From NCBI GenBank assembly GCA_020161065.1, contig JAIUPH010000030.1, positions 1 through 64,000 of the forward strand: a stretch of DNA of 64,000 bases, read 5' to 3'. Each line of letters starts with the position of its first letter. Positions within the stretch are counted from its first letter, which is position 1. Shown piece after piece: positions 24,184-31,818 of this stretch. Source of the DNA: Pseudomonadota bacterium. Lineage in GTDB: Bacteria; Pseudomonadota; Gammaproteobacteria; Burkholderiales; Burkholderiaceae_C. The notes under the pieces were generated by a model. The model worked only from the letters and a program-made list of their open reading frames with translations. It did not search any database and was not told where the DNA came from. A program made the position numbers and the translations under genes.

Positions 24184-25731
24184 ATGACCAAAGGCAACTT
24201 GTTCGCGGCGCTGCGCGCCGCTTTCCCGGCCGACCTGGACCAGGTGGCCATCGAGACCGCCGACCCCGGCCGGCCGCTTTACTACACCTGGCGCGACCTC
24301 GAGCGCGGCAGCGCGATGCTGGCCAACCTGCTGGCCAGCCTGCGGCTGCCGGCGCATTCGCGCGTGGCGGTGCAGGTGGAGAAAAGCGTCGAGGCGCTGA
24401 TGCTGTATCTGGCCGTGCTGCGCGCCGGCCACGTCTACCTGCCGCTGAACAACGCCTACCAGGCCGCCGAGATCGAGTACTTCATCGGCAACGCCGAGCC
24501 GGCCGTGGTGGTGTGCAGCAGCCGCAACTTCGGCTGGATCAGCAAGCTGGCGTTCAAGGCCGGCACGCGCAACGTCTTCACGCTCGACGACGACCGCAGC
24601 GGCAGCCTGCTGGAGCGCGCCGCCTGCCATGGCGACCAGCACCACCCGGTGCGCCGCGGCAGCGACGACCTCGCCGCCATCCTCTACACCAGCGGCACCA
24701 CCGGGCGCAGCAAGGGCGCGATGCTGACGCACGGCAACCTGCTGTCCAACGCGCTGGTGCTGAAAGACTACTGGGGCTGGCGGACGCCCGAGCAAGGCGG
24801 CGACGTGCTCGTCCACGCGCTGCCCATCTTCCACGTGCACGGCTTGTTCGTCGCCTCGCACGGCGCGCTGCTCAACGGCAGCAAGATGATCTGGTTCAGC
24901 AGGTTCGACCCCAAGGCGGTGATCGCGCGGCTGCCCGAGGCCACCGTCTTCATGGGCGTGCCCACGCTGTACGTGCGCATCCTGGCCGAAAGCGCGCTGA
25001 CGCCGGCGGCCTGCGCCAGCATGCGGCTCTTCATCAGCGGCTCGGCGCCGCTGCTGCTGGAGACCTTCAACGACTGGAAGACGCGCAGCGGCCACACCAT
25101 TCTCGAGCGCTACGGCATGAGCGAGACCATCATGCTGACCAGCAACCCCTACCGCCCCGAGAGCGCGCGCCGCGGCGGCACCGTGGGCATGCCGCTGCCC
25201 GGCGTGGGCCTGCGCGTGAACGACGACAAGGGCGAGCCGGTGGCCACCGACGAGATCGGCGGCATCCAGGTCAAGGGGCCCAACGTCTTCAAGGGCTACT
25301 GGCGCATGCCGGAGAAGACGGCCGACGAGTTCACGCCCGACCTGTGGTTCAAGACCGGCGACGTCGGCCGTGTCGACGCCGACGGCTACGTCACCATCGT
25401 CGGCCGCAGCAAGGACTTGATCATCAGCGGCGGCTACAACGTCTATCCGGCCGAGATAGAAGGTTATTTGAACGACATGCCCGGCGTCGCCGAGAGCGCG
25501 GTGATCGGCGTGCCGCACGCCGATTTCGGCGAGGCGGTGGTCGCCGTCGTCGTCGCCCGGCCCGGCGCCGCGCCCGATGGCCCGGCGCTGACCGCGGCGC
25601 TGAAAGCCCAGATCGCCAACTTCAAGGTGCCCAAGGCCTTGTTCGTCGTGCCCGAGCTGCCGCGCAACGCGATGGGCAAGGTGCAGAAGAACCTGCTGCG
25701 CGAGCAGCACCAGGGCTTGTTCAAGGCGTGA
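24184..25731 (+). CDS. matB: Malonyl-CoA synthetase
   Basis: A 515-residue member of the acyl-adenylate family that joins malonate and CoA with ATP. The P-loop ILYTSGTTGRSKGAMLTHGN, the HALPIFHVHGLF segment, the adenine-site GYGMSE-type ERYGMSETIM, the hinge VDADGYVTIVGRSKDLIISG and the catalytic Lys in NAMGKVQKNLLR are all present. Motifs match MatB rather than acetyl-CoA synthetase (for example RRGGTVGMPLPGV). It follows the receptor gene by 12 bp. Confidence 0.94.
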   Translation: MTKGNLFAALRAAFPADLDQVAIETADPGRPLYYTWRDLERGSAMLANLLASLRLPAHSRVAVQVEKSVEALMLYLAVLRAGHVYLPLNNAYQAAEIEYFIGNAEPAVVVCSSRNFGWISKLAFKAGTRNVFTLDDDRSGSLLERAACHGDQHHPVRRGSDDLAAILYTSGTTGRSKGAMLTHGNLLSNALVLKDYWGWRTPEQGGDVLVHALPIFHVHGLFVASHGALLNGSKMIWFSRFDPKAVIARLPEATVFMGVPTLYVRILAESALTPAACASMRLFISGSAPLLLETFNDWKTRSGHTILERYGMSETIMLTSNPYRPESARRGGTVGMPLPGVGLRVNDDKGEPVATDEIGGIQVKGPNVFKGYWRMPEKTADEFTPDLWFKTGDVGRVDADGYVTIVGRSKDLIISGGYNVYPAEIEGYLNDMPGVAESAVIGVPHADFGEAVVAVVVARPGAAPDGPALTAALKAQIANFKVPKALFVVPELPRNAMGKVQKNLLREQHQGLFKA

Positions 25732-25994
25732 GCGAGGCGGCAGCCGTCCCCGACGTCCGCTGCCCGCGCTGCGGCGGCCGCTTCCATTGCGGCGTGCACG
25801 ATGCCGAGCCTTGCGCCTGCACGGCCATGAGCCTGTCGCCAGCGCTGCTGGCTCGGCTGCGGCAGGACCACCGCGGCTGCCTGTGCCTCGGCTGCCTGCA
25901 GGCGCTGCAGCAGGCTGAAGGGGCAGAAGGGGTAGAAGGAACCGAAGCGGCCGCAGCCGCCACCGCCGCCCCTACGCTCGAAGCCGGCGCCTGA
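25728..25994 (+). CDS. Cysteine-rich CWC-type protein
   Basis: An 88-residue protein starting at GTG 25728, overlapping the matB stop (GTGA). It begins with Met (GTG) then SEAAAVPDV, and has six cysteines in two groups: RCPRCGGRFHCGVHDAEPCACT and GCLCLGCLQAL-like, the pattern of the Cys_rich_CWC family, which probably binds zinc. The C-terminal 25 residues are Glu/Gly/Ala-rich and may be disordered. The function of the family is unknown. Coupling to matB may only reflect shared transcription. Confidence 0.75.
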   Translation: MSEAAAVPDVRCPRCGGRFHCGVHDAEPCACTAMSLSPALLARLRQDHRGCLCLGCLQALQQAEGAEGVEGTEAAAAATAAPTLEAGA

Positions 25995-26080
25995 TTCCGC
26001 GCGCCTTGGCAGGGTATTCGATCGTGACGCGGCGCCGGCGCGGCGCGAGCATGGGGCCGCCACGAACCTGCGGAGGGCAC

Positions 26081-26677
26081 ATGAACATTCGGCACACCTT
26101 GGCCGCGGCGGCGCTGTTGTGCGCTGCCGGTTCGGCCGGCGCCAGCATCGTCAACTTCACCGCCGAGCTGCTGCCCGAGGCGGCCGGCGCCACCGGCAGC
26201 GGGCAGGCGCTGATCGCCTTCGACACCGTCGCCCACTCCTTGAGCTTGGTGGTCGACTGGAGCGGGCTCAGCGGCCTGACCACGGTGGCCCACATCCACT
26301 GCTGCACCGCCAACGCGGGCACCGGCACGGTGGGCGTGGCGGTCTCCCCCCCCACGCTGCTGGGCTTCCCGGCCGGCGTGTCCGCCGGCCACTATGAAAC
26401 GTTCATCGACCTCACGGTGCCGGGCAGCTTCTCGAGCACCTTCATCAACGACTACGGCAGCGGCAGCGTCAACGGCGCCATCGCCGCGCTGCTGGCCGGC
26501 TTCGGCGACGGCAAGGCCTACCTCAACATCCACAGCAGTGCGTTCCCGGCCGGCGAGATCCGCGGCTTCCTTACCCAGGCCCAGGCCCAGGTGCCGGAGC
26601 CGGCCGGCCTGCCGCTGGCCGCGCTGGCGGCGCTGGCGTTGTCGGCCTTGACGGGCGGCGCGCGCCGCCGCCGATGA
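26081..26677 (+). CDS. CHRD-domain protein with PEP-CTERM signal
   Basis: A 198-residue exported protein. It has a signal peptide (to GSAGA), a CHRD domain (about 22-165; VNFTAELLPEAAGATGSG, VAHIHCCTA, NIHSSAFPAGEIRGFL) and a C-terminal tripartite sorting tail: VPEPAG, a hydrophobic helix, then RRRR. PEP-CTERM proteins are processed by exosortase and tied to exopolysaccharide, so the host should encode an exosortase elsewhere. A good ribosome site (GGAGGG) precedes ATG. It overlaps the NUDIX gene by four bases. Confidence 0.9.
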   Translation: MNIRHTLAAAALLCAAGSAGASIVNFTAELLPEAAGATGSGQALIAFDTVAHSLSLVVDWSGLSGLTTVAHIHCCTANAGTGTVGVAVSPPTLLGFPAGVSAGHYETFIDLTVPGSFSSTFINDYGSGSVNGAIAALLAGFGDGKAYLNIHSSAFPAGEIRGFLTQAQAQVPEPAGLPLAALAALALSALTGGARRRR

Positions 26678-27264
26678 GCATCCGCCACCGCGTGCGCGTG
26701 CGGCAGGTCGAGCGGCGCAGCAGCCACTTCAACCGCGTCGACAACACCCAGCTCGATTGGCAGCGCAGCGACGGCCGCTGGCAACCGATCGAGCGCGAGA
26801 CCGTCGACCACGGCGACGGTGCCGTCGTGCTGCTGTACGACCCGCGGCGGCGCACCGTGGTGCTGCTGCGGCAGTTCCGCTATGCCTGCTTCATCAACGG
26901 GCTGGACGACTTGCTGGTGGAAGCGCCGGCCGGGCTGCTGGACGGCGCCTCGCCGGAAGATTGCGTGCGCGCCGAGGCCGAGCAGGAGGTGGGCTTTCGC
27001 GTGCGCCGGCCGCGCCAGGTGTTCGACGCCTACATGAGCCCCGGCTCGCTGTGCGAGCGGCTGTACGGCTTCGTCGCCGAATACGACCACGACGACCGCG
27101 TGGGCGCCGGCGGCGGCCTGCTGCACGAAGGCGAAGACATCGAGGTGCTGGAACTGCCCTTCGACGAGGCGCTGGCGATGCTGGCCGACGGCCGCATCCG
27201 CGACGCCAAGACCATCATGCTGCTGCAGTACGCGGCGCTGCACCTGTTCCCGCGTCGCGCTTGA
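26674..27264 (+). CDS. NUDIX hydrolase, GDP-mannose/ADP-ribose pyrophosphatase type
   Basis: A 196-residue enzyme similar to NudK/NudF: VVLLRQFRYACFINGLDDLLVEAPAG leads into the NUDIX box GLLDGASPEDCVRAEAEQEVGF. It should hydrolyse nucleoside diphosphate sugars. The box departs from REUXEEXGU: the Arg is Ala and the first Glu of the EE pair is Gln (AEAEQEVG), so metal binding may be altered. The start overlaps the CHRD gene stop (ATGA at 26674-26677). Confidence 0.87.
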   Translation: MSIRHRVRVRQVERRSSHFNRVDNTQLDWQRSDGRWQPIERETVDHGDGAVVLLYDPRRRTVVLLRQFRYACFINGLDDLLVEAPAGLLDGASPEDCVRAEAEQEVGFRVRRPRQVFDAYMSPGSLCERLYGFVAEYDHDDRVGAGGGLLHEGEDIEVLELPFDEALAMLADGRIRDAKTIMLLQYAALHLFPRRA

Positions 27265-27281
27265 TGGCGGTCAAGCGTCGG

Positions 27282-27295
27282 TTGACGCGAGTCAA
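27282..27295. promoter_or_regulatory. FNR/CRP-type palindrome
   Basis: TTGACGCGAGTCAA has the symmetry of an FNR/Dnr box (TTGAY-N4-RTCAA). An overlapping GTCAAGCGTCGGTTGAC gives a second pair of half-sites just upstream. It lies 34-47 bp before the start of the DUF59-like gene, so it may control that gene under low oxygen or nitric oxide. If it acts at -41.5, the start codon chosen would lie at the transcription start. Confidence 0.4.
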
Positions 27296-27328
27296 GCAAC
27301 CGTCAGCCAGGCGTGCCACCATGCCGGC

Positions 27329-27760
27329 ATGGGACGCGCGATCATCGACGACCTCCATGCGCCGGGCAGCGGCAGCGCCACGCTGTGGCTGCGCCCGGCC
27401 CTGTCCGCCGGCGCCGCGCCGGCCGCCGATTGCGGCGGCTGCCTGGCCTCGGCCAGTGGCCCGAAGTGCCGCGCCCACGTGACCGGCGAAGCCTGCGCGC
27501 AGCCGCAGATGGCCGGTCCGCGCGACCAGTTGCAGCAGGTGATGCGCGAGTTGAACCGCGTCGTCGTCGACCCCGATGCCGGCCGCGGCATCGTCGACCT
27601 GCAATGGGTGCGCGCGCTGCGCATCGAAGACGGCGAGGCCGAGCTGACGCTGAGCTTCGCGCCGCTGTGCGGCCCGGGCAAGGCGCTGTCGGAATCGGCC
27701 TTCCAGACGCTGCGCCGCCTGCTGCCCGACACCGACGTCTACGTGCGCCACACGGCCTGA
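27329..27760 (+). CDS. DUF59/MIP18-like iron-sulfur assembly-type protein
   Basis: A 143-residue protein. The C-terminal half (about 65-143) resembles the DUF59 fold: MRELNRVVVDPDAGRGIVDL, RIEDGEAELTLSFAPLCGPG with a conserved Cys, and LPDTDVYVRH. DUF59 proteins help iron-sulfur cluster delivery. The first 60 residues are unusual, with cysteines in DCGGCLASASGPKC and EACAQ that could bind a metal. An FNR-type site upstream would fit a redox-linked role. Family assignment is moderate. Confidence 0.55.
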   Translation: MGRAIIDDLHAPGSGSATLWLRPALSAGAAPAADCGGCLASASGPKCRAHVTGEACAQPQMAGPRDQLQQVMRELNRVVVDPDAGRGIVDLQWVRALRIEDGEAELTLSFAPLCGPGKALSESAFQTLRRLLPDTDVYVRHTA

Positions 27761-27764
27761 CGAA

Positions 27765-27860
27765 GGCCGCGGCCCTCAAGCAAATGTGGCTCCGCCACTT
27801 TGCTTGATCCCCCACGGGGGGGCGGGACGGGCCACCGGCCCGGACCTGGGGGTGCTCAGA
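27765..27860. repeat. GC mosaic repeat with terminator hairpin
   Basis: The bases CAAGCAAATGTGG (27777-27789) and CCACTTTGCTTG (27795-27806) form a near-perfect hairpin. Then come CCCCCACGGGGGG and CCGGCCCGG-type dyads. It is related to the repeats at 9.4, 12.3 and 17.9 kb. It probably terminates the DUF59-like transcript. Confidence 0.6.
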
Positions 27861-27917
27861 AGGCCGCAAAGCGCGGTGCTAAGCTCAGCGCCCCCCTTTC
27901 GCTGAACTGGAGCGCCC

Positions 27918-29075
27918 ATGCCCGGCCTGCTGCCCGACGTCGACCCCGACGGCCTGCTCGAGTACTCGGTCGTCTACACCGACCGCGCCTTGAACCACAT
28001 GTCGCGCAAGTTCCAGGGCGTGATGCGCGACATCTCGGCGCTGCTCAAGGAGGTCTACCACGCGCAGGCGGTGGCGGTGGTGCCCGGCAGCGGCACCTTC
28101 GGCATGGAAGCGGTGGCGCGCCAGTTCGGCAACGGGCGCAAAGTGCTGGTCATCCGCAACGGCTGGTTCAGCTACCGCTGGACGCAAATCCACGAGATGG
28201 GCGGCATCCCCAGCGAGGAGATCGTGCTCAAGGCGCGCCGCGCGCGCCCCGGCGTGCAGGAGCCTTTCGCGCCGGCGCCGATCGCCGAGGTGACGGCCGC
28301 CATCCGCGCGCAAAAGCCCGCCGTGGTGTATGCCCCGCACGTCGAAACGGCCGCCGGCATGCTGCTGCCCGACGACTACCTGCAGGCCGTGGCCGCCGCC
28401 GCGCACGAGGTGGGCGCGCTGTTCGTGCTGGACTGCATCGCCTCGGGCGCGATCTGGGTCGACATGCAGGCCACCGGCGTCGACGTGCTGGTCAGCGCGC
28501 CGCAAAAGGGCTGGAGCGGATCGCCCGGCTGCGCCTTCGTGATGCTGTCGGCGCGCGCCCGCGCCGCCATCGACGCCACCACCAGCACGAGTTTCGCCTG
28601 CGACCTGAAGAAATGGCTGCAGATCATGGAAACCTACGAAGGCGGCGGCCACGCCTACCACGCGACGATGCCGACCGACGCGCTGACGCGCACGCGCGAC
28701 GTGATGCAGGAGACGCGCCGCCTCGGCTTCGCCACGCTGCAGCAGGCGCAGCAAGACCTCGGCCGCAAGGTGCGCGCCGCGCTGGAACGCCATGGCTACC
28801 CCAGCGTGGCGGCGGCCGGCTTCCAGGCGCCGGGCGTCGTGGTCAGCTACACCGTCGACCCCGGCCTGGCCAGCGCCAAGAGCTTCATCGACCTGGGCCT
28901 GCAGACGGCCGCCGGCGTGCCCTTGCAGTGCGACGAAGGCGCCGACTTCCGCAGCTTCCGCATCGGCCTGTTCGGGCTGGACAAGCTGCAGCACGTGGAC
29001 CGCACGGTGGCCACGCTGGAGCGCGCGCTCGACGCCATCGCCGCCGCCGGCGGCCAGCAGCGCAAGGCGGCCTGA
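27918..29075 (+). CDS. Class V aminotransferase, alanine-glyoxylate type
   Basis: A 385-residue PLP enzyme. The substrate and cofactor segments are VVPGSGTFGMEAVARQF, VYAPHVETAAGM, LFVLDCIASGAIWVDM (Asp binding the PLP ring) and the Schiff-base Lys in SAPQKGWSGSPGCAFV. It belongs to the alanine-glyoxylate/serine-glyoxylate group of fold-type I enzymes. The gene appears monocistronic, with a hairpin-rich repeat before it. The amino donor is not determinable from sequence. Confidence 0.88.
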   Translation: MPGLLPDVDPDGLLEYSVVYTDRALNHMSRKFQGVMRDISALLKEVYHAQAVAVVPGSGTFGMEAVARQFGNGRKVLVIRNGWFSYRWTQIHEMGGIPSEEIVLKARRARPGVQEPFAPAPIAEVTAAIRAQKPAVVYAPHVETAAGMLLPDDYLQAVAAAAHEVGALFVLDCIASGAIWVDMQATGVDVLVSAPQKGWSGSPGCAFVMLSARARAAIDATTSTSFACDLKKWLQIMETYEGGGHAYHATMPTDALTRTRDVMQETRRLGFATLQQAQQDLGRKVRAALERHGYPSVAAAGFQAPGVVVSYTVDPGLASAKSFIDLGLQTAAGVPLQCDEGADFRSFRIGLFGLDKLQHVDRTVATLERALDAIAAAGGQQRKAA

Positions 29076-29090
29076 GCGCGCTGCACCGCC

Positions 29091-29708
29091 TCAGCGCTGC
29101 AGCAGCGGCCACAGCGCGAAGGCCGCCAGCAGCAGCGCCGAGCCGCGGTTGACGCGGCGTTGCCAACGCGCGTCGAAGCGCGCGCGCAGGCGCGACACCG
29201 CGCCGCACAGCAGCAGCCACCACAGCGCCGAGCCGAGCAGCACGCCCAGCACCAGCAGGCCCGGCGCCGCGCCGGCCGAGCCGGCACCGAGCGCGCCGAA
29301 GACGGCGATGAACGAGAAGATCGTCGCCGGGTTCGACAGCGTCAGCAAGAAGGTGCCGGCAAAGCTGCCCAGCAGCCCGCGGGCGTCGGTGGTGGTGGCG
29401 GTGGTGGCGGCGATGGCCGCCCGCTCGGCCGGCGCACTGTGCCAGGTGCGCCAGGCCAGCCACAGCAGGAAGGCGCCGCCGGCCAGCGCCAGCGGCAGCC
29501 GCGCCGCCTGCAGCGCGCCGATCACCGCGCTGACGCCGTAGGCGCCCAGCGCGCCGTACAGCCCATCGGCCGCCGCCGCGCCCAGCCCGGTGGCCAGGCC
29601 CACCACGGCGCCGCGCTGCAGCGTGCGCTGGATCACCAGCAGCCCGATCGGCCCCACCGGCGCGGCGATCGACAGCCCGATCAGCAGGGCCTGCAGGAAG
29701 ACGGGCAT
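29091..29708 (-). CDS. LysE/RhtB-family exporter
   Basis: A 205-residue inner-membrane protein with six predicted helices and the family start SIAAPVGPIGLLVIQRTLQRG. GLATGLGAAAADGLYG and LTLSNPATIFSFIAVFGALG are also typical of LysE/RhtB amino acid exporters. It converges with the aminotransferase gene (15 bp) and is divergent from the family 5 binding-protein gene, 20 bp away. Confidence 0.9.
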   Translation of the reverse strand: MPVFLQALLIGLSIAAPVGPIGLLVIQRTLQRGAVVGLATGLGAAAADGLYGALGAYGVSAVIGALQAARLPLALAGGAFLLWLAWRTWHSAPAERAAIAATTATTTDARGLLGSFAGTFLLTLSNPATIFSFIAVFGALGAGSAGAAPGLLVLGVLLGSALWWLLLCGAVSRLRARFDARWQRRVNRGSALLLAAFALWPLLQR

Positions 29709-29728
29709 GGCGGCTATTCTGGCGGGCC

Positions 29729-31522
29729 ATGCGCCGCCGCCCCTTGTTGTTGACCGCCACTGCCGCCCTGCCTGGCAGCGCCCTCGCGCGGCCAGCTGCC
29801 GAGCCCGGCCGCAAGGTCCTGCGCCTGGCCTTCCAATCGCCCGAGACCACGCTGGACCCGGTGCAGACCAACAGCGACAACAACACCAGCACGGTGCTGT
29901 CGCAGATCTTCGAGGCGCCGCTGGGCTACGACTACCTCGCGCGGCCGGCGCGGCTGCTGCCGGTGACGGCCGAGGCGCTGCCGCAGGTCTCGGCCGACGG
30001 CCGCGTCTTCACGGTGCGCATCCGAGCCGGCATCTTCTTCGCCGAGCACCCGGCCTTCGGCGGCCGCCCGCGCGAGCTGGTGGCCGCCGACTACGTCTAC
30101 GCCATCAAGCGCTTCTACGACCCGCGCTGGAACTCCAGCGACCTCTACCTCTACGAATCGCTCAAGCTGCCGGGCCTGAGCGAGTTGCGCGAGCAAGCCG
30201 TGAAAAGCCGCCGCCCCTTCGACTACGACCGCGAAGTCGACGGCGCGCGCGCGCTCGACCGCTACACGCTGCGCATCACGCTGGGCGTGCCCGACCCGCG
30301 CTTCACCTACCTGATGGCCGACCCGGTGCAGATGGGCGCCGTCGCGCGCGAGGTGGTCGACTTCCACGGCAGCGACATCGGCGCCCATCCGGTGGGCACC
30401 GGCGCCTTCCGGCTGAAAAGCTGGCGCCGCGGCTCGCAGATCGTGCTGGCGCGCAACCCCGGTTTTCGCGGCGCCGTCTACGCCGGCCAGCCGGCCGCGC
30501 ACCCGCTGGCGCAGGCGGCCGCGGCGCACCTGGCGGGCAAGCGGCTGCCGCTGGTCGACGAGGTGGTGGTCGACGTCGTCGAGGAAAGCCAGCCGCGCTG
30601 GCTGTCGTTCCTGGAAGGGCGCTACCACTGGCTGGAGGTGCCCTTGAGCTTTCGCGCCCAGGCCGCGCCGAACCGCCGGCTGGCGCCCTACCTGGCGCGG
30701 CGCGGCATCACGCTGCAAAGCCAGTTGCGGCCCGACATCGTGATGCACTTCTTCTTCATGCAGCACCCGCTGGTCGGCGGCTACACGCCCGACAAGGTGG
30801 GCTTGCGCCGCGCCATCGGCCTGGCCTTCGACGGCCCGGCGCTGCGCAGCACTTACTTTCAGGGTTATGGCCTGGCCGCGCAGAGCACCGTGCCGCCGCA
30901 CACCAGCGGCTACGACGCGGCCTACAAGAGCGAGATGGGCGACTTCGACCCGCTGCGCGCGAAGGCGCTGCTCGACCTCTACGGCTACGTCGACCGCGAC
31001 GGCGACGGCTGGCGCGAGCAGCCCGACGGCAGCGCGCTGCGGCTGGTGATGGCCTCGGGCGGCTCGCAGGCCGACCGGCTGAGCAACGAGATCTGGAAGC
31101 GCAGCATGACGGCGGTGGGCCTGCGCATGGATTTCGAGATCGCCACCTGGCCCGAGCTGCTGAAGAAAAGCCGCGCCGGCACGCTGATGATGTGGGGCTA
31201 CTCGTGGACCGCCGGTTCACCCGACGGCGGCTTCTTCCTGGCCATCGCCTACGGGCCCAACGCCAGCGAGTCGAACGACCCGCGCTTCGAGCTGCCGGCC
31301 TTCGACCGCCTGTACGAGCGCCAGCGCCTGCTGGCCGACGGCCCCGAGCGCGAGGCCTTGATGCGCCGGGCCAAGGACCTGCTGGTGGCCTACATGCCCT
31401 TCAAGGTGCACCTGCACACCGAGCGGCTGGACCTGGCCCAGCCCGGCGTGCTGGCGTACTGGCGGCACCCGTTCATGCGCGATCTCTGGCGCTTCATCGA
31501 CGTGCCGCCGGCGGCGGACTGA
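29729..31522 (+). CDS. Family 5 (oligopeptide-type) ABC binding protein
   Basis: A 597-residue periplasmic protein of the SBP_bac_5 family. An N-terminal signal (to about ALARPA) is followed by KVLRLAFQSPETTLDP, LPQVSADGRVFTVRIRAGIFF, VGTGAFRLKSWRRGSQIVL and VDRDGDGWREQPDGS, all standard for OppA/DppA relatives. No permease or ATPase gene adjoins it, so it is an orphan receptor here. It converges with a 50-residue membrane protein gene. Confidence 0.9.
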   Translation: MRRRPLLLTATAALPGSALARPAAEPGRKVLRLAFQSPETTLDPVQTNSDNNTSTVLSQIFEAPLGYDYLARPARLLPVTAEALPQVSADGRVFTVRIRAGIFFAEHPAFGGRPRELVAADYVYAIKRFYDPRWNSSDLYLYESLKLPGLSELREQAVKSRRPFDYDREVDGARALDRYTLRITLGVPDPRFTYLMADPVQMGAVAREVVDFHGSDIGAHPVGTGAFRLKSWRRGSQIVLARNPGFRGAVYAGQPAAHPLAQAAAAHLAGKRLPLVDEVVVDVVEESQPRWLSFLEGRYHWLEVPLSFRAQAAPNRRLAPYLARRGITLQSQLRPDIVMHFFFMQHPLVGGYTPDKVGLRRAIGLAFDGPALRSTYFQGYGLAAQSTVPPHTSGYDAAYKSEMGDFDPLRAKALLDLYGYVDRDGDGWREQPDGSALRLVMASGGSQADRLSNEIWKRSMTAVGLRMDFEIATWPELLKKSRAGTLMMWGYSWTAGSPDGGFFLAIAYGPNASESNDPRFELPAFDRLYERQRLLADGPEREALMRRAKDLLVAYMPFKVHLHTERLDLAQPGVLAYWRHPFMRDLWRFIDVPPAAD

Positions 31523-31525
31523 GGA

Positions 31526-31678
31526 TCAGCCACGCTCGGCCGCGGCGGCGGCCACCGCCCACACGGCGGCGTCGGGGTTGCCGGTGGCGGCCATGCGGTC
31601 GATGGCGGCGAACAGGCTCAGCGTCACCAGCAGCGACAGGGCAAACGCGGCGGCACGGTCGGTCAGGCGGCGGGTCAT
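31526..31678 (-). CDS. 50-residue single-helix membrane protein
   Basis: A short gene with an AGGAG ribosome site 7 bases before ATG (31678). The product MTRRLTDRAAAFALSLLVTL continues SLFAAIDRMAATGNPDAAVW and ends in an Ala-rich tail with ERG. Residues 9-27 form one hydrophobic helix after a basic N-terminus. I do not recognise it. It lies 140 bp downstream of the pseudokinase-exonuclease gene in the same direction and four bases from the convergent binding-protein stop. Support comes from the ribosome site, composition and clean ends, not from homology. Confidence 0.5.
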   Translation of the reverse strand: MTRRLTDRAAAFALSLLVTLSLFAAIDRMAATGNPDAAVWAVAAAAAERG

Positions 31679-31818
31679 GGTGGGCTCCTGGGTGGTGGGT
31701 CGGTGTTGCGATGGGATGGATGATCGTCACCGCCCCACCACCGCGCGAGCGGCTTGCGACGAACCGCAGCGAACCCGGCATCAACCGCCGCCGGCGCCGA
31801 TGAGCCTCGTGCCCGACT

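Noticed and set aside
25731-26533. Minus-strand frames opposite the CWC and CHRD genes
   Set aside because: They are low-complexity shadows. The plus-strand genes have a ribosome site, a signal peptide and domain features.
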